Assembly (NCBI GenBank): GCA_026225945.1
Contig: JAMJFZ010000818.1
Location: 5,393,501-5,457,500 of the forward strand
DNA: 64,000 nt
DNA from: Cricetomys ansorgei
Taxonomy: Eukaryota > Chordata > Mammalia > Rodentia > Nesomyidae
Direction of reading: 5' to 3'
Each line of letters begins with the position of its first letter. Within the stretch, counting starts at the first letter, position 1. Under the pieces are notes generated by a model. The model had not been told where the DNA came from. It saw only the letters and a list, made by a program, of their open reading frames with translations, and did not search any database. Shown in pieces: positions 10,676 to 20,614 of the stretch. The translations under genes were made by a program, and so were the position numbers.

Positions 10676-11190
10676 AGAAACTCAGGTGTGAGAGTTTGAG
10701 TTGGTCTGTTGCTGGAATGTTCAAAGATTCGAAGCGAGAGATTCCTGGTGATTTAGCAATGGGGCCAAGCACAGAATGTTACCCGTTAAGGGGAGCTTCT
10801 AGGTGAAGCCGAGTTGACTGCACCATGGATATAAAGTTATTTGGCAGCAGATGAAGGGATCTGCCAGCATGGTCTCTGCTCAGGGTCAGGGTGGGAACTC
10901 CACCTAGACTAGGTCCTAGAGGATGCACTCCTGGGTCTTGACCTTCCCTGAACCCTGTGTCCTCATTGTCCCATGGACTTCCAGTGAATTCTTCATTGCT
11001 TTCTGAGACCCAAGAGAAGGTTTATTCTATATAGTGCAGTGTACAGGGCGTATTAGGTACACAGCGGGAGTTGCTGGCTGTGGACACAGGTCCACGAACA
11101 GTCTGTGCTTTGGGCTGTTACAGCATCACCACACTGCAGCCCCTTCTCCTGTGTGTGCCTCCTTTTCCATGAGGGGGCACTCTTACTGTG
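10676..11190. other. Unassigned sequence
   Basis: No repeat recognised. No coding domain. Confidence 0.35.
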
Positions 11191-11194
11191 CCTC

Positions 11195-11245
11195 AACAGA
11201 ATCTGGCATGTCACTCAATAACGTTTATCAAATAAATGAAAACTG
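11195..11245 (+). mobile_element. Possible MIR-type SINE tail
   Basis: 'aatctggcatgtcactcaataacg' followed by 'caaataaatgaa' resembles the 3' end of MIR ('tggcacatagtaggcactcaataaa'). It is short, so the call is weak. Confidence 0.4.
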
Positions 11246-11354
11246 AGCAGCAGGCAGCAAGTGGTAAGGCTGGCTTGAGGAGCAAGGTACTGAAGGGAAT
11301 GGGTATGGCCACCACATTGTGTGTAATTAACACCAAGGAAATGCCTGAGGCAAT

Positions 11355-11500
11355 TGGACATTTTTTAAGACAAGGTCTTACTAATACACACACACACACA
11401 CACACACATACACACACACACTATAGCCCAGACTAGCATCTAAGCACATAAATCCTCCTGCCTCAGGTACTGAGATTACAGAAGTGTTTCACCTCTTGCT
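11355..11500 (-). mobile_element. B4 fragment split by internal (CA)n
   Basis: 'ttttttaagacaaggtctta' at the left and 'tagcccagactagcatc', 'aatcctcctgcctcaggtactgagattacag' at the right are complements of B4. A (CA)n tract at 11386-11422 lies between them, where the consensus has a few bases only. Confidence 0.65.
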
Positions 11501-11530
11501 TTTAAAATGACAAATTTAATGTTATATATA

Positions 11531-11622
11531 GTATCACACACATGTGCATATGCATAAAAACATATACATACACATACACACATATACATACATACATATA
11601 TACATATGTATATACATAAGTG
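11531..11622. repeat. (CATA)n-rich microsatellite
   Basis: Imperfect mixture of ACAC, CATA and TATA units. It keeps a short reverse frame open. Confidence 0.85.
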
Positions 11623-11692
11623 TGTGGGAACAAAGGAAGGATCCAAAGATGTCTGGTTTACGCACACAGCAGAATAAAGTAATTACACAGCT

Positions 11693-12031
11693 GTGACAAC
11701 TAATCTCATGATCTGGAGGGGATTTAACGTCAACTCAGAAACAGACCCTGGGCAGGTCTATGATCCAGTAGACTGGGTTGACTGAGGTAGGAGGACTCAC
11801 CCTGGATGAGGATGGTACTATTTCAGGGTTGGAGTTATGGCCCGAACAAAAAGGAGAAAGCGAGCTGAGCACCAGCATTCTCTTTCTGCTTCCTGACTGT
11901 GAATGCCATGTGACCAGCCACCTCACGCTCCTGCTGCCATGATGGCCTGTCCTGCTGAACTCTGAGCCTCCCTCCCTTCTCGTATTTCTGTTAAATATTT
12001 TGTCACTGCAATAAGTAAAGTAACCGGTACA
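11693..12031 (+). mobile_element. MT-type ERVL-MaLR LTR
   Basis: A diverged 5' end is followed by 'gggttgactgaggtaggagg', 'gagaaagcgagctgagcacc', 'gtgaccagccacctcacgct' and ends 'aagtaaccggtaca'. The usual AATAAA region is eroded. Confidence 0.8.
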
Positions 12032-12370
12032 CTCCCTGCCCATGCTACAAGCGTGGAAGAGCCTGGGTGACATCCAGGGAAGATGTTTAAAATGGAGAAC
12101 CAAGCACCACAGAAGCAAAGAGGACTAAAGGTGCTGAAAATCATTCTAGAAAAAGACAGACACACCGTCTGTGCATCCTAGGACTCTTAATGTGAAAAAC
12201 TAGTTGAAGCCAGTTCTAGACCAAGAAAGCAGTGAACAGTAGGAGCAAATGGAAAGCCGTTCACAGTACAACAGCACAACCTTGGAGCATGAGAGTCCTG
12301 TGAATAAAACCAGGGTGAAGATGAGACCATATTTATACACAGAAACACCTGCCCGGGTGTGCATATACAA
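12032..12370. other. Unassigned sequence
   Basis: No family recognised before the CA-rich duplication begins. Confidence 0.35.
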
Positions 12371-12372
12371 GT

Positions 12373-12601
12373 GCACATGCATGCTTGCACACATTTGCAC
12401 GTATGTGTACATATGCATGTGCACAAATGCATGCATACATTACACAGATATGTGCACACCTATTTCCATAAGTACATGCACACACACATATGAGTACATA
12501 TGCATGCTTGCAAACATAGGCACATATTTGTACATATGCATGTGCACAAATGCATGTGTACACTACACAGATACATGCACACTTATTTCCATAAGCACAT
12601 G

Positions 12602-12618
<17 letters not shown>
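12373..12618. repeat. 123-bp tandem duplication of CA/TG-rich sequence
   Basis: Two copies of a 123-bp unit: 'tgcatgcttg' at 12378 recurs at 12501, and 'gtacatatgcatgtgcacaa', 'ttacacagat'/'ctacacagat' and 'tatttccataag' recur at the same offset. Similarity is about 85-90 percent by eye. Both strands read open through it, a by-product of the repeat. Confidence 0.85.

Positions 12619-12646
<28 letters not shown>
12604..12646. repeat. (CA)n microsatellite
   Basis: About 21 uninterrupted CA units directly after the tandem duplication. Confidence 0.97.
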
Positions 12647-12647
<1 letters not shown>

Positions 12648-13005
12648 GTGATCTTCACTTGGAAGATCAGCACAATAAACACGCAATTTGCTCCTGAGCA
12701 TCAATGGATTATTTAGAAAAGACTATGTTGATTAAACATAAAAGCAGGAAGTTCAAATTGTAAGAACATAACAAAACACTATGAGAAAGAAAAGGCGGGT
12801 CAGACAAGGAGAAAATAGAAATGGAAAACGCAGTCAATGGAATTAAAAGCTAAAGGTGAGGATCAGCATCAGATAAGGCAAAGCTAAAGGGAAAATAATC
12901 GAATGGAAGGAAGATCAAAGATATTTCCCAGAATGAAACATTAAAGGATGAAGAGATAGACACCAAGAGGCTGCAGCCAAGAGAAAGTGAGGAAAAATAA
13001 GATCC
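12647..13005. other. A-rich unassigned sequence
   Basis: Strongly A/G-rich on the plus strand ('gaaagaaaaggcggg', 'ggaaaatag'). No family identified. Confidence 0.35.
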
Positions 13006-13007
13006 TA

Positions 13008-13345
13008 GGGCAGAGGAGATGGCTTAGTGGATAAAGCGTTTGCTTCACAAGCATCGGGGGCCTGAGTTCAATCCCTGGAACCTACATAAAAAGTGGGGTG
13101 TGGGATGCACGCTTGTAAGGTCAACATTGATGAGACAGAGACAGGAGGATTCCTGGGACTTGCTGGCCAGACACCCTACCTTAATGCATGAGCTCCAGGT
13201 TCAGTGAGAAACCCTGTCTCGCAAACTAAGAAGACCAATGCCTGAGGAACAATAGCCAAGGCTGACCTCTGACTTCCACATGTGTGTGTACGTAAATGCG
13301 CACCTGCACAGAGTGAGCGTCCATACATACACAAACAGTAAACAA
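13008..13345 (+). mobile_element. RSINE1, full length
   Basis: Head 'ggcagaggagatggcttagtgg', then 'cctgagttcaatccctggaa', 'ggacttgctggccagacacc', 'gagctccaggttcagtgaga', 'aaccctgtctcgc' and a CA-rich tail. One of the best preserved copies in the window. Confidence 0.92.
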
Positions 13346-13680
13346 GCTGGACTTAAACACACTGAGACAGATCTTTTAGAAACAGACTACATTTAAAAAA
13401 AAAATAAAAGCAATAATCAGGAAAAGCATGGCTGTGAGTTCTGAGTTATAGAAGCCTGAGTCAAGGGGGAGTCAGACGCAGCGCTCGAGGAAGACTGCCT
13501 GCAAAAGGTAATTGAACTGGCAGATTTCTTATCGGGGAAACTAAAGAGGCCAGAGAAAAAGAGAATGATGGTGCTGAACGGCGGAGAGGAAGGAAAGTGT
13601 TCTCCTAGGAGCCCGTGCACACCCAGAGGTGAGGCGAGGAACACGTGGCATGACCTTTAAAACACGGAAAGCACTTTCCT
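13346..13680. other. Unassigned sequence
   Basis: Short A-rich run at 13396-13410; nothing else recognised. Confidence 0.35.
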
Positions 13681-13683
13681 ACA

Positions 13684-13997
13684 GTGTGTGTGAGTGCACA
13701 TGCGTGCATGTGCATTTGAAAGCCAGAGAAGTCCATGTTGGATGTTTTCCTCAATATCTCTCCACCTTGTCTTTTGAGATGTGGTCTCCCACAGAGCCTG
13801 GAACTCACTGATCTAGGCTAGACTGGCTGCCAGCAAGCTCCTGGGGTCCTCCTATCTCTGTTGACTCATTCACTAGCGCTGAGGTCACAGACACATGCTG
13901 CCCCAGATGGCTTTTTGGATGGGTGTTGGGGGATCGAAACCTGGTTCTCTCACTTGCATGGCATTCATTTACTGACCAAGTCATCTCTCCAGTCCCA
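13684..13997 (-). mobile_element. RSINE1, full length
   Basis: Left end is the TG tail, followed by 'ccagagaagtccatgttgga', 'gatctaggctagactggctg', 'gggatcgaaacctggttctc' and the reversed head 'accaagtcatctctccagtc'. Confidence 0.9.
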
Positions 13998-14221
13998 AAC
14001 CAGGTTCAATAGGTACATATAGATATGTAGCATCAGAAGAAGAAAAATGCAGTCATCTCTCTGATCTATGAAGACTGATTTCCAAACACTAGAGAAAAAC
14101 AAGGTATTAATTAGTACATGTTAACCAAAAATATGTATGCGTGTGTATGCATGTGTGAATATATATGTCATTAAACCACCCTTTTCAAGTCCATAACCAA
14201 ATGGGTTTATACTGACTATGT

Positions 14222-14395
14222 ATGTATGCATTTATTTATTTGTTTGTTTGCTTTTGTTTTTTTGTTTTCTGAGACGGGATTTCTCTGTTGTAACTCTGGC
14301 TGTCTTGGAACTCATTCTGTAGACCAGGCTGGCCTTGAACTCACAGTGATCCACCTGCCTCTGCCTTCCTAGTACTGAGATTAATGCCCAGCTAT
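14222..14395 (-). mobile_element. B1 SINE
   Basis: Poly(T)-like left end, then 'gagacgggatttctctgttg', 'ctctggctgtcttggaactc', 'gtagaccaggctggccttga' and 'cacctgcctctgccttccta'. Flanks 'tatgcatttatt' and 'tatgtatttatt' may be a target duplication with one mismatch. Confidence 0.93.
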
Positions 14396-14439
14396 GATTA
14401 TGTATTTATTATATTACATTATATTACTATATTAGATTT

Positions 14440-14530
14440 CATTATAAAGGGTGTGTTTGTGTGTGTACATGTGTGGGCATGTATAAGGCCAGAGAGGTTA
14501 ATATACCATGTCTTCCTCAATCACTTGCTA
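14440..14530 (-). mobile_element. RSINE1 3' fragment
   Basis: 'gtgtgtacatgtgtgggcatg', 'aaggccagagaggttaatat' and 'tgtcttcctcaatcactt' are the reversed tail region of RSINE1. Confidence 0.65.
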
Positions 14531-14722
14531 CCTACTTAGGTATCTTTATTTAATTCCAGAACATTCTCCCATCCCACAACATCCTTTGGCAGTGACTTCC
14601 CACTGTTCTATTTTCTTTTGTTTCCAGCAACATGCTGAACAGTTCTCTTTGGAGGTCCTTGTATGTTCTGTACATTCTACACAAACAGCATCACAAATAT
14701 GTGGGTCTATTTGACTTTTTTA
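14531..14722 (-). mobile_element. Ancient LINE-1 fragment, piece 1 of 3
   Basis: 'ccttgtatgttctgtacatt' and 'aatatgtgggtctatttgac' correspond to the reversed ORF2 3' region of old mammalian L1. It continues after the SINE at 15075. There is no open reading frame. Confidence 0.65.
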
Positions 14723-14734
14723 CGACACACGAAA

Positions 14735-15074
14735 ATCTTTATGTGTGTGTGCATGATGTATGTACACGCACATGCCTGTGTGTTGACATGTGTGAGAATG
14801 GGTACATGAGTCCTGTACAAGGGAGTGGAGGTCAGAGGGCAACCTCAGCTGTCAGTCCTTGCCCTCTGCCTGGTTTGGTGCTGGGTCTCTTGTTTGCTGC
14901 TGTGCACACCTGGCTAGCTGGACTTCGAGCCTCCATGGGGGTTTTTTGTCTCCACCCATATCTCACCACAAGATGCTGGAGTTGCTCAGCTTTATGCAGG
15001 AGCTGGGGATCCGAACTCAGATCCTCGTGCTTGTGCAGCAGTTACTTTAACCACTGAGACATCTCCCCAGCCCT
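14735..15074 (-). mobile_element. RSINE1-type SINE inserted in L1
   Basis: TG tail, 'ggaggtcagagggcaacctc', 'ggtctcttgtttgctgctgt', 'gatccgaactcagatcctcg' and reversed head 'gagacatctccccagccc'. The L1 target appears on both sides ('ttgactttttta' / 'tggctttttttac'), so the SINE is the younger element. Confidence 0.85.
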
Positions 15075-15525
15075 GGCTTTTTTTACTTAGCAAAACGTCT
15101 CCAGGGTTCATCTGTGCTATAACCACCCAGCAGTATGTCCATATGGACAAACCAACTTTATGTGTAGTTCATCTGTTATTTGATTTTCTTCTTTTTGTGA
15201 CCCTGAATAATGATCCTACCAATGTTCTGATGACAGTTGTGTGCACTCACGTTTCTGGTTCTCTCCAATACTGGAGGAGTTGAATGGCTGGATCAGATGG
15301 CGTCCTTCCGTTTGACTATTTGAGGAGTGGCTAAGCTCCCCTCCATAGCAGCTGTGCCCTATTACAAGCTCACTGCAGTGTATGATTGCTCCAATTTTCC
15401 CTCTTCCCACCAACATGGTTTCCATTTTTAAGTTATTCCTGGGGAGTCTGAGGAAGTATCTTATTACTGTTTTTGATTTGCATCTCCCCAATGACTAAAT
15501 CTATTAAGCATTTCCTCATGGGTGT
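15075..15525 (-). mobile_element. Ancient LINE-1 fragment, piece 2 of 3
   Basis: Reads as reversed L1: 'acttagcaaaacgtctccag' followed by 'ggttcatctgtgct', 'tgaataatgatcctacc', 'gaatggctggatcagatgg', 'cttcccaccaacatggtt' and 'tgatttgcatctccccaatg'. This is the ORF2 3' end. Frameshifts and stops are throughout. Confidence 0.85.
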
Positions 15526-15907
15526 TGTTCTAGTTTCCTCTTTTTTGCTGTAATAAAATACTCAGCCCAAAAAAGCAACTTATGGGTTATTTCAGCTTAT
15601 GGGTTACAGTCCATCACTTCGAGGAAGTCAAGGCAGGAAACTCAAGAAGGAACTTGAAGCAGGAGCCATGTTTAATGGCTTGCTTACAGGTTTATGCTTA
15701 GCTAGCTTCCTTATAAAGCCCAGGACCACTTGTCTAGGGAATGGTGCCGCCCACAATGGGCTGAGCCTTGCTACATCAATCAACAATCAAAACAATCTCC
15801 CACAGACAGCCTACAGGCTATTCTAATCTAGGCAATTGCTCATATGAGGCTCTCTTCTCAGTTGACCCTAGGCTGTGTCAAGCTGACAGTTAAAGCAAAG
15901 TAGGACA
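15526..15907 (-). mobile_element. ERVL-MaLR LTR inserted in L1
   Basis: From TGTTCTAGTTTCC to TAGGACA. Contains 'ttttgctgtaataaaatact', 'caggaccacttgtctaggga', 'gccgcccacaatgggctgag' and 'gctgtgtcaagctgacagtt', the complement of the ORR1/MT-group layout. It separates L1 pieces 2 and 3. Confidence 0.85.
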
Positions 15908-16012
15908 GACATATTTGCTGTTTATTCAATTTCTTTGGAAGAGTGTGTTTTAAAATATTTGCCCATTTTAAAATTAGGGTCTTTGTGTTTTTATTTTTGA
16001 ATTGTCAGAATC
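15908..16012 (-). mobile_element. Ancient LINE-1 fragment, piece 3 of 3
   Basis: 'tcaatttctttggaagagtg', 'aaatatttgcccattttaaa' and 'ttgaattgtcagaatc' continue the reversed L1 past the LTR insertion. Confidence 0.8.
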
Positions 16013-16205
16013 ATTTTTCTTAAAAATCTCTTATGTATGTGTTCACATGTGTGAGTATGGGCACACATGTCGGTCAGGGGGACAACCTTGGACGGTGGTT
16101 CTTGCCTTATGCTTTGTTTGAGATGGGGCCTCTTGTTTTTCTTCCCATGAGCTTCTAAGTGCTGTGACAACAGAGACAAGTAGATTTCTGGGTTCACCTG
16201 GCCAG
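16013..16205 (-). mobile_element. RSINE1 3' half
   Basis: 'gtgttcacatgtgtgagtat', 'ttgagatggggcctcttgtt' and 'gtgctgtgacaacagagaca' are the reversed 3' part of RSINE1. The head is missing. Confidence 0.65.
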
Positions 16206-16214
16206 ACATTCAAA

Positions 16215-16370
16215 CACTATCAGTGAGCTTGGGCCAGCAAGAGAACGTGTCTCAAAAAACACGGTGGATGGAGCCTGAGGAATTACACTCAAGGTTGTCC
16301 TCTGATCTTTCCACACACACCTACACATGTACACAGACCCTGGTGTGCAACCCCACAACACACACACGAA
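16215..16370 (+). mobile_element. RSINE1 3' half
   Basis: 'gtgagcttgggccagcaaga', 'acgtgtctcaaaaaacacgg', 'cctgaggaattacactcaag' and a CA-rich tail. Together with the preceding element it makes a pair of convergent half SINEs. Confidence 0.75.
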
Positions 16371-16795
16371 TTAAAACAGAAGTATTCATTTAAATGTAAA
16401 GTACTTTAGTGATACCCTGCTCCATAGAATAACGGGAATGAAAATGCACAATGAAATATAAAATGCAGATCACCGGAACATAGTCCATGGATGGTTAACA
16501 GTTTTTTAGCAAAGGAAGAGGGATGGCATGTGTGTATGTGTGTGTGTGTGGTGGGGGGTGTCAGGTCTATAAAAATGCATTTCTTTATCCATACACAGAC
16601 ATCAAATCACAGCTTTCTATGTGTGTCTGAGTTGCTTCGCAGCCAAACAGTTCCCAACAGAATCCACTCAAATACTTGAACATCGATGTGGCCGGCTGGG
16701 AAGTGAGCAGGGGGTAGGATAGAGAAAGAACTGACAGTGAGCCCCCATCACCGAGCTCTGGGGCAGATAGGGGCAGAGCAAGATGCACAGCTTTG
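16371..16795. other. Unassigned sequence with short (TG)n
   Basis: A TG tract lies at about 16530-16550, then unique sequence to the next SINE. Confidence 0.4.
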
Positions 16796-16799
16796 CCAG

Positions 16800-17060
16800 T
16801 CCCTGGGTGAACGCTGGCCTGCAGGTATGTATGTGGATGGTGGGCAGGTGGGTGTGGCTTCAAAGTGGCATCAAGACAGATGCATTGGGGGCATCTCACA
16901 GATTCGGCAGCAAGTGCTTTCACTGGCTAAACCATCTTACTGGCTCCTTCTTATTTTTAGTTATGTGTATACATGTGTGTTTGTATGTGGGTGTGTGCAC
17001 GTGGTGCATGTATTCTGCGTGTGGCTGAGAGCTGGTGTGGAATGGAGTGGGAACAGGGCT
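16800..17060 (-). mobile_element. B2-superfamily SINE, rearranged
   Basis: 'ttcggcagcaagtgctttca' and 'ggctaaaccatcttactggc' at 16903-16950 are a reversed SINE head. A TG-rich tail-like stretch lies on its right, so the parts are not in the usual order. Confidence 0.5.
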
Positions 17061-17307
17061 GGTAGGGTAGGAGTGAGCACTGATACCATGCTCAGCAGTC
17101 CAGAGCAGAGGGCTTGTGGAGAGCCAGCACTTAAAAAAAATAGAAAGTCAGACAGGACCTGCTGGCTGCAGAGCTCTGAGTTCATGAAGATCCAACCTGC
17201 AGGTAAGAACTCTGCTGAGCTGCCCAAGGGCAGGTGTGTGGAACACTCATCTCGAGTCTCTGAGCTGAACATTTCCCTGTGTAGAGAAGATGGCACACAT
17301 AAAAAGT

Positions 17308-17528
17308 AAGGCCCACTAGAGCTATGTCTCAGTGGCTGAGTGTGCCTACTGTTCTTGCAGAGGACCTGAGCTCTGCTCCCGGCACCTATGCTGGGCAGCT
17401 CGTAACTGCCTGTAATTTCAGCTCCAGGGGATCCAATATCCTCTTCTGGCTTCTGCAGGTGCTACATGCACTTGCACAGACTCACACAGAGACACAAACA
17501 TAAACATATAATGAAAAATAAAAATAAG
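17308..17528 (+). mobile_element. B3A (B2-superfamily SINE)
   Basis: 'gagctatgtctcagtggctg', 'gttcttgcagaggacctgag', 'agctccaggggatccaatat', 'cctcttctggcttctgcagg' and an A-rich tail with AATAAAAATA. Confidence 0.88.
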
Positions 17529-17678
17529 GGGCCAGTGAGATGGCTCAGCTAGCAAAAGAGTGTTTGCTGCCAATCTGGAAGACCTGAGTTTGATACCCAA
17601 GACCCCATGGAATTAGAACTATCTCTCAGAAGTTGTCCTCTGATTTGGTGCACTGTGGTTTATACAAACACACACACA

Positions 17679-17710
<32 letters not shown>

Positions 17711-17760
17711 TGCACACATGCATACACACACTAGCTAAATAGAATGTAGAAATAAACAAA
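17529..17760 (+). mobile_element. B3 (B2-superfamily SINE) with (CA)n
   Basis: Abuts the preceding SINE. Head 'ggggccagtgagatggctcag', 'gcctgggttt'-like box at 17583-17600, 'gttgtcctctgatttggtgc'. A (CA)n tract at 17666-17710 replaces the CA-rich tail of the family. An AT-rich tail with AAATAAAC units follows to 17805. Confidence 0.85.
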
Positions 17761-17805
17761 TAAATAAACAAATACATAAATAAAATATTTAAAAATCTAA
17801 AATAA

Positions 17806-18004
17806 CAACAAGTCACTTAAGAGGACAGCAGGGTCCCAGACAGCAGACCCAGCAGGATGGTCTTCCTTTTTCCAAAGGCGATTTTCCAAAGGAGATTCTA
17901 TGCTCTGTTTCACTTAGGGCCACCAGTAAGACTAGCAGGGTCAGAGAAAGCACATTTTGTCAAGTTTGCCATGCTTAAACAATAAACAAGAATTCCTAGA
18001 CTTG
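17806..18004. other. Unassigned sequence
   Basis: Contains two near copies of 'ttttccaaagg[c/a]gatt' at 17868-17895. Otherwise unrecognised. Confidence 0.4.
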
Positions 18005-18745
18005 TGGCTTGGGTGTGAAGTGTCTCCCAGAGGCCTCATGTGTTAGACGTGTGGTGGCCCAAAGGTGAGGTTACTGTAGCATTGGGGGTGCCAACCATAA
18101 TTGCATTAACCCATGGACCAGTTCATAGCTGAATGAACAATTAATAGGTGGGGCCTATTAGATGACAGTGGGTCATGGGGGAGATGGCACGTCTTGGAAG
18201 AGTGTATCTTGTCTCCAGACCCTTCCTCTCTCATACTCTGTGTGGTAAATGCCACCTTCCATCCACACCTAGTAGGGTCTGAATGTGAAGTCTTCCACAC
18301 CAGCTTGTGAAACATTTGTTCCTCAGCTGGTGGTGCTGCTTTGGAAGGTTCTGGAACCTATCTAAGGTAGAGAAGTTGGTGACTATGGGCAGGTCTTGAG
18401 GTTTGACAGCCCTGCCCTATTCTTGTCTGCTGTCTGCTTCCCCCGACAGAAACAATGGAACTTATGGGTTGCCTGTGCTTCTGTCACCATGAGGGACTGT
18501 GTCCCCTCAAACTGCAAGCCTAAGAAACCCTTCCTCCCTTAAGTTGCTTCTTGTCAAATATTTGGTGACAGTACTAAATTAAAGCCTTTCCTTCACGATG
18601 TGTCTGCCTTGCTACAGGCTTAAAAACAACGGGGCTAACATTGGCAGTGGGCTGAAGTCTCTGAAGCCATGAGCTCAAATAAACCCTTCTCTAAACCATC
18701 TTTCTCATTCTTTTGTCACAGTGATTAAGAGTGACTAACACCGTT
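18005..18745 (+). mobile_element. ERVL-MaLR LTR(s), ORR1/MST-like, rearranged
   Basis: 'gtgtctcccagaggcctcat', 'ggtggggcctattagatgac' and 'gacccttcctctctc' are followed by a second start-like block 'ttgttcctcagctggtggtg', then 'gccatgagctcaaataaacc' and 'ttttgtcacagtgattaaga'. The length (740 bp) and duplicated 5' blocks suggest two overlapping or nested LTRs. Confidence 0.65.
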
Positions 18746-18820
18746 ATGTTAATATGACAATAAAATCAGAACTATATGGGAAACCACTGATTTAGTAGTA
18801 CTATTCATACAGGTGTTACA

Positions 18821-18860
18821 TAAAAAACAAACAAACAAACAAACAAGAAAATAAGCAAAC
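18821..18860. repeat. (CAAA)n microsatellite
   Basis: About five clean CAAA units and neighbours, just upstream of a SINE. Confidence 0.85.
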
Positions 18861-18883
18861 AAAAAACCTACATTTGTCAGGAC

Positions 18884-19047
18884 TGGGGGAATGGCTCAAC
18901 AGTCATAAACTCTTGCTGCTCTTTCAGAGAACCCGAGATCAGTCCCAGGCATCCATATTAGGTGGCTCACAACCAGCTATAACTCCAGTTCCATGGATGT
19001 GATGCCCTCTTCTGGACTCCATGTACTTGAACATATGTGGCATATAG

Positions 19048-19088
<41 letters not shown>

Positions 19089-19120
19089 CACACACAAATA
19101 AAAATAAAAATAGGTCTTTA
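18884..19120 (+). mobile_element. B3A (B2-superfamily SINE) with (CA)n
   Basis: 'gggggaatggctcaacagtc', 'cttgctgctctttcagagaa', 'ggtggctcacaaccagctat', 'aactccagttccatggatgt' and 'ccctcttctggactccatgt'. A (CA)n tract at 19049-19085 sits in the tail, followed by an A-rich end. Confidence 0.9.
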
Positions 19121-19670
19121 AAAAAAACCCTATACTTGTCAAGATATAAAATCCTTCTCAAAATAATGCAACAAATAAACAAGATGTCAGAGACACGGCT
19201 GACCTGGTAGAGGATATTCTAGTCTGCATTTATTCATCAAACAAATCACCATCTATTTATTAAAACACATTTCCAGAGGGGTCTAATTACTGAGACTTAC
19301 TTTGACAATCATGGGTAATGAAATGCCTCTTACATTTCTTGCACTCTAAATTATCCATTCAAACTTTTCACTAATTCAGACGCCTTGTCATTAGTCAGTT
19401 ACTGGGACCCTGGTCTCTTGTTTGGGAGCAATTATTTCCTCAAGAACAATAGGCATAAAGAGCACAAGACAAATGCTAAAATTGGACAAAAATATTTGCA
19501 CTACACAATGTCTGAAACCAACCAAAAATGGTCAAGAGTGCATGAAGAATAAGTAATTTTCATTGCCCCATTTTTAATGCTCTGTATATTAATTGGAAAT
19601 AGGAAGGAGCAGTCAGAAGGAAACTGTGGGAGAAGAAATCTGAGTGACACATGGAAAAGCCTGGGGGAAG
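19121..19670. other. Unassigned AT-rich sequence
   Basis: No family recognised in about 550 bp. It contains 'ttcatcaaacaaatcacc', 'tttattaaaacacatttcc' and 'gtctaattactgagacttac', which look like unique ancestral DNA. Confidence 0.4.
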
Positions 19671-19671
19671 G

Positions 19672-19895
19672 GCTGGAGGGATGCACAACCATCGAGAGCA
19701 CTTGCTGCTCTTACAGAGGGCTGAAGCTCTCTTCGCAGCACCCCCATCAGGAGTGGAGTCCCACAACCACATGTGACTACAGCTCCATGAGGTCTGGTGC
19801 CCTCTTCTGGCCTCTATGGGCACTGCACTCATGTGCACAGTCCACTTTCCCCAATGCATACATGTATACATAATTTAAAAATAGAATAAAATCTA
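19672..19895 (+). mobile_element. B3A (B2-superfamily SINE)
   Basis: 'ggctggagggatgcacaacc', 'agagcacttgctgctcttac', 'cagctccatgaggtctggtg', 'ccctcttctggcctctatgg' and an A-rich tail. Confidence 0.9.
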
Positions 19896-20157
19896 CCAGA
19901 AAATGACCTTGTAAAGACCAGAGGCTCTAAGTCCCCCTGTTCTTGATCCCCTTCTCCCTGGCTCAGTAGATCATGTCTCTTTCGTAAGGCAAGTGTACCC
20001 AGAGACCCAGCCTTAGCCCTTACCTTACCTTAGCCCTTACCCTTACCTCAGCCCTTCTGGGAGTTTCCTGGATTCATCCAGCCAAAAATCATCTTTACTT
20101 CCTGCATGACTGGAACACAGCATATATCTTGTTCCTGTACTTAGGCACAGCCATCAA
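19896..20157. other. Unassigned sequence with degenerate CTTACC repeat
   Basis: At 20010-20055 imperfect 'cccttacctta' units repeat about five times. They are not CCCTAA telomere units. Confidence 0.5.
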
Positions 20158-20480
20158 GCTATGGTCTTTGATGTTTCTGAGGATTAATTTTGGCAACTTG
20201 GTAGGATCTAGAATCACCTTGGAGACCATTCTCGGGCCAAGTCTGAAAGGAATGACCTAGATTAAGTAGCTGAGGTTGGAAGACTTGCCCTAAATGTGGG
20301 TGGGTGTGGTGGCCCCACCCCTTGGACTGGAGTCCCAGACTGAACAAAAAGCATAAAATGAGCTGAGCACCAGCGTTCATCTCTCTCTGCTTCCTGACTG
20401 TGGCCGCCATGTGACCAGGCTACTCCTGCTGCCACGCCCTCAAACTCTGAGCCAAAATAAGCCCTTCCCCCTTGAGTTGT
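20158..20480 (+). mobile_element. MT-type ERVL-MaLR LTR
   Basis: 'tggcaacttggtaggatcta', 'gatctagaatcaccttggag', 'gcataaaatgagctgagcac', 'gcttcctgactgtggccgcc' and 'gagccaaaataagcccttcc'. The 3' end is cut by the next element. Confidence 0.85.
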
Positions 20481-20535
20481 GTCTTAGTCACTTTTCTGTG
20501 TTGTGATAAAAATACCTTGACAAAAGAACATTGAG
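20481..20535 (-). mobile_element. ERVL-MaLR LTR end fragment
   Basis: 'gtcttagtcacttttctgtg' and 'gtgataaaaataccttgac' are the complement of an ORR1-group 3' end. Only about 55 bases remain. Confidence 0.6.
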
Positions 20536-20614
20536 TGAGCTCTAGGGACCCACCCATCTCTGCCTCCTCCCCAGAGCTGAGATTAAAGATAGATGCTGTC
20601 ATACTCAGCTTTTA
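20536..20614 (-). mobile_element. SINE fragment (B1/B4 type)
   Basis: 'gagctctagggacccaccca', 'tctctgcctcctccccagag' and 'ctgagattaaagatag' resemble the reversed middle of a B1/B4 element. Confidence 0.5.

Noticed and set aside
16737..17309. 190-codon frame, plus strand
   Set aside because: Covers SINE remnants and TG-rich tail sequence; no domain.
20010..20055. Interstitial telomere repeat
   Set aside because: The units are CCCTTA/CTTACC, not the vertebrate CCCTAA, and are irregular.
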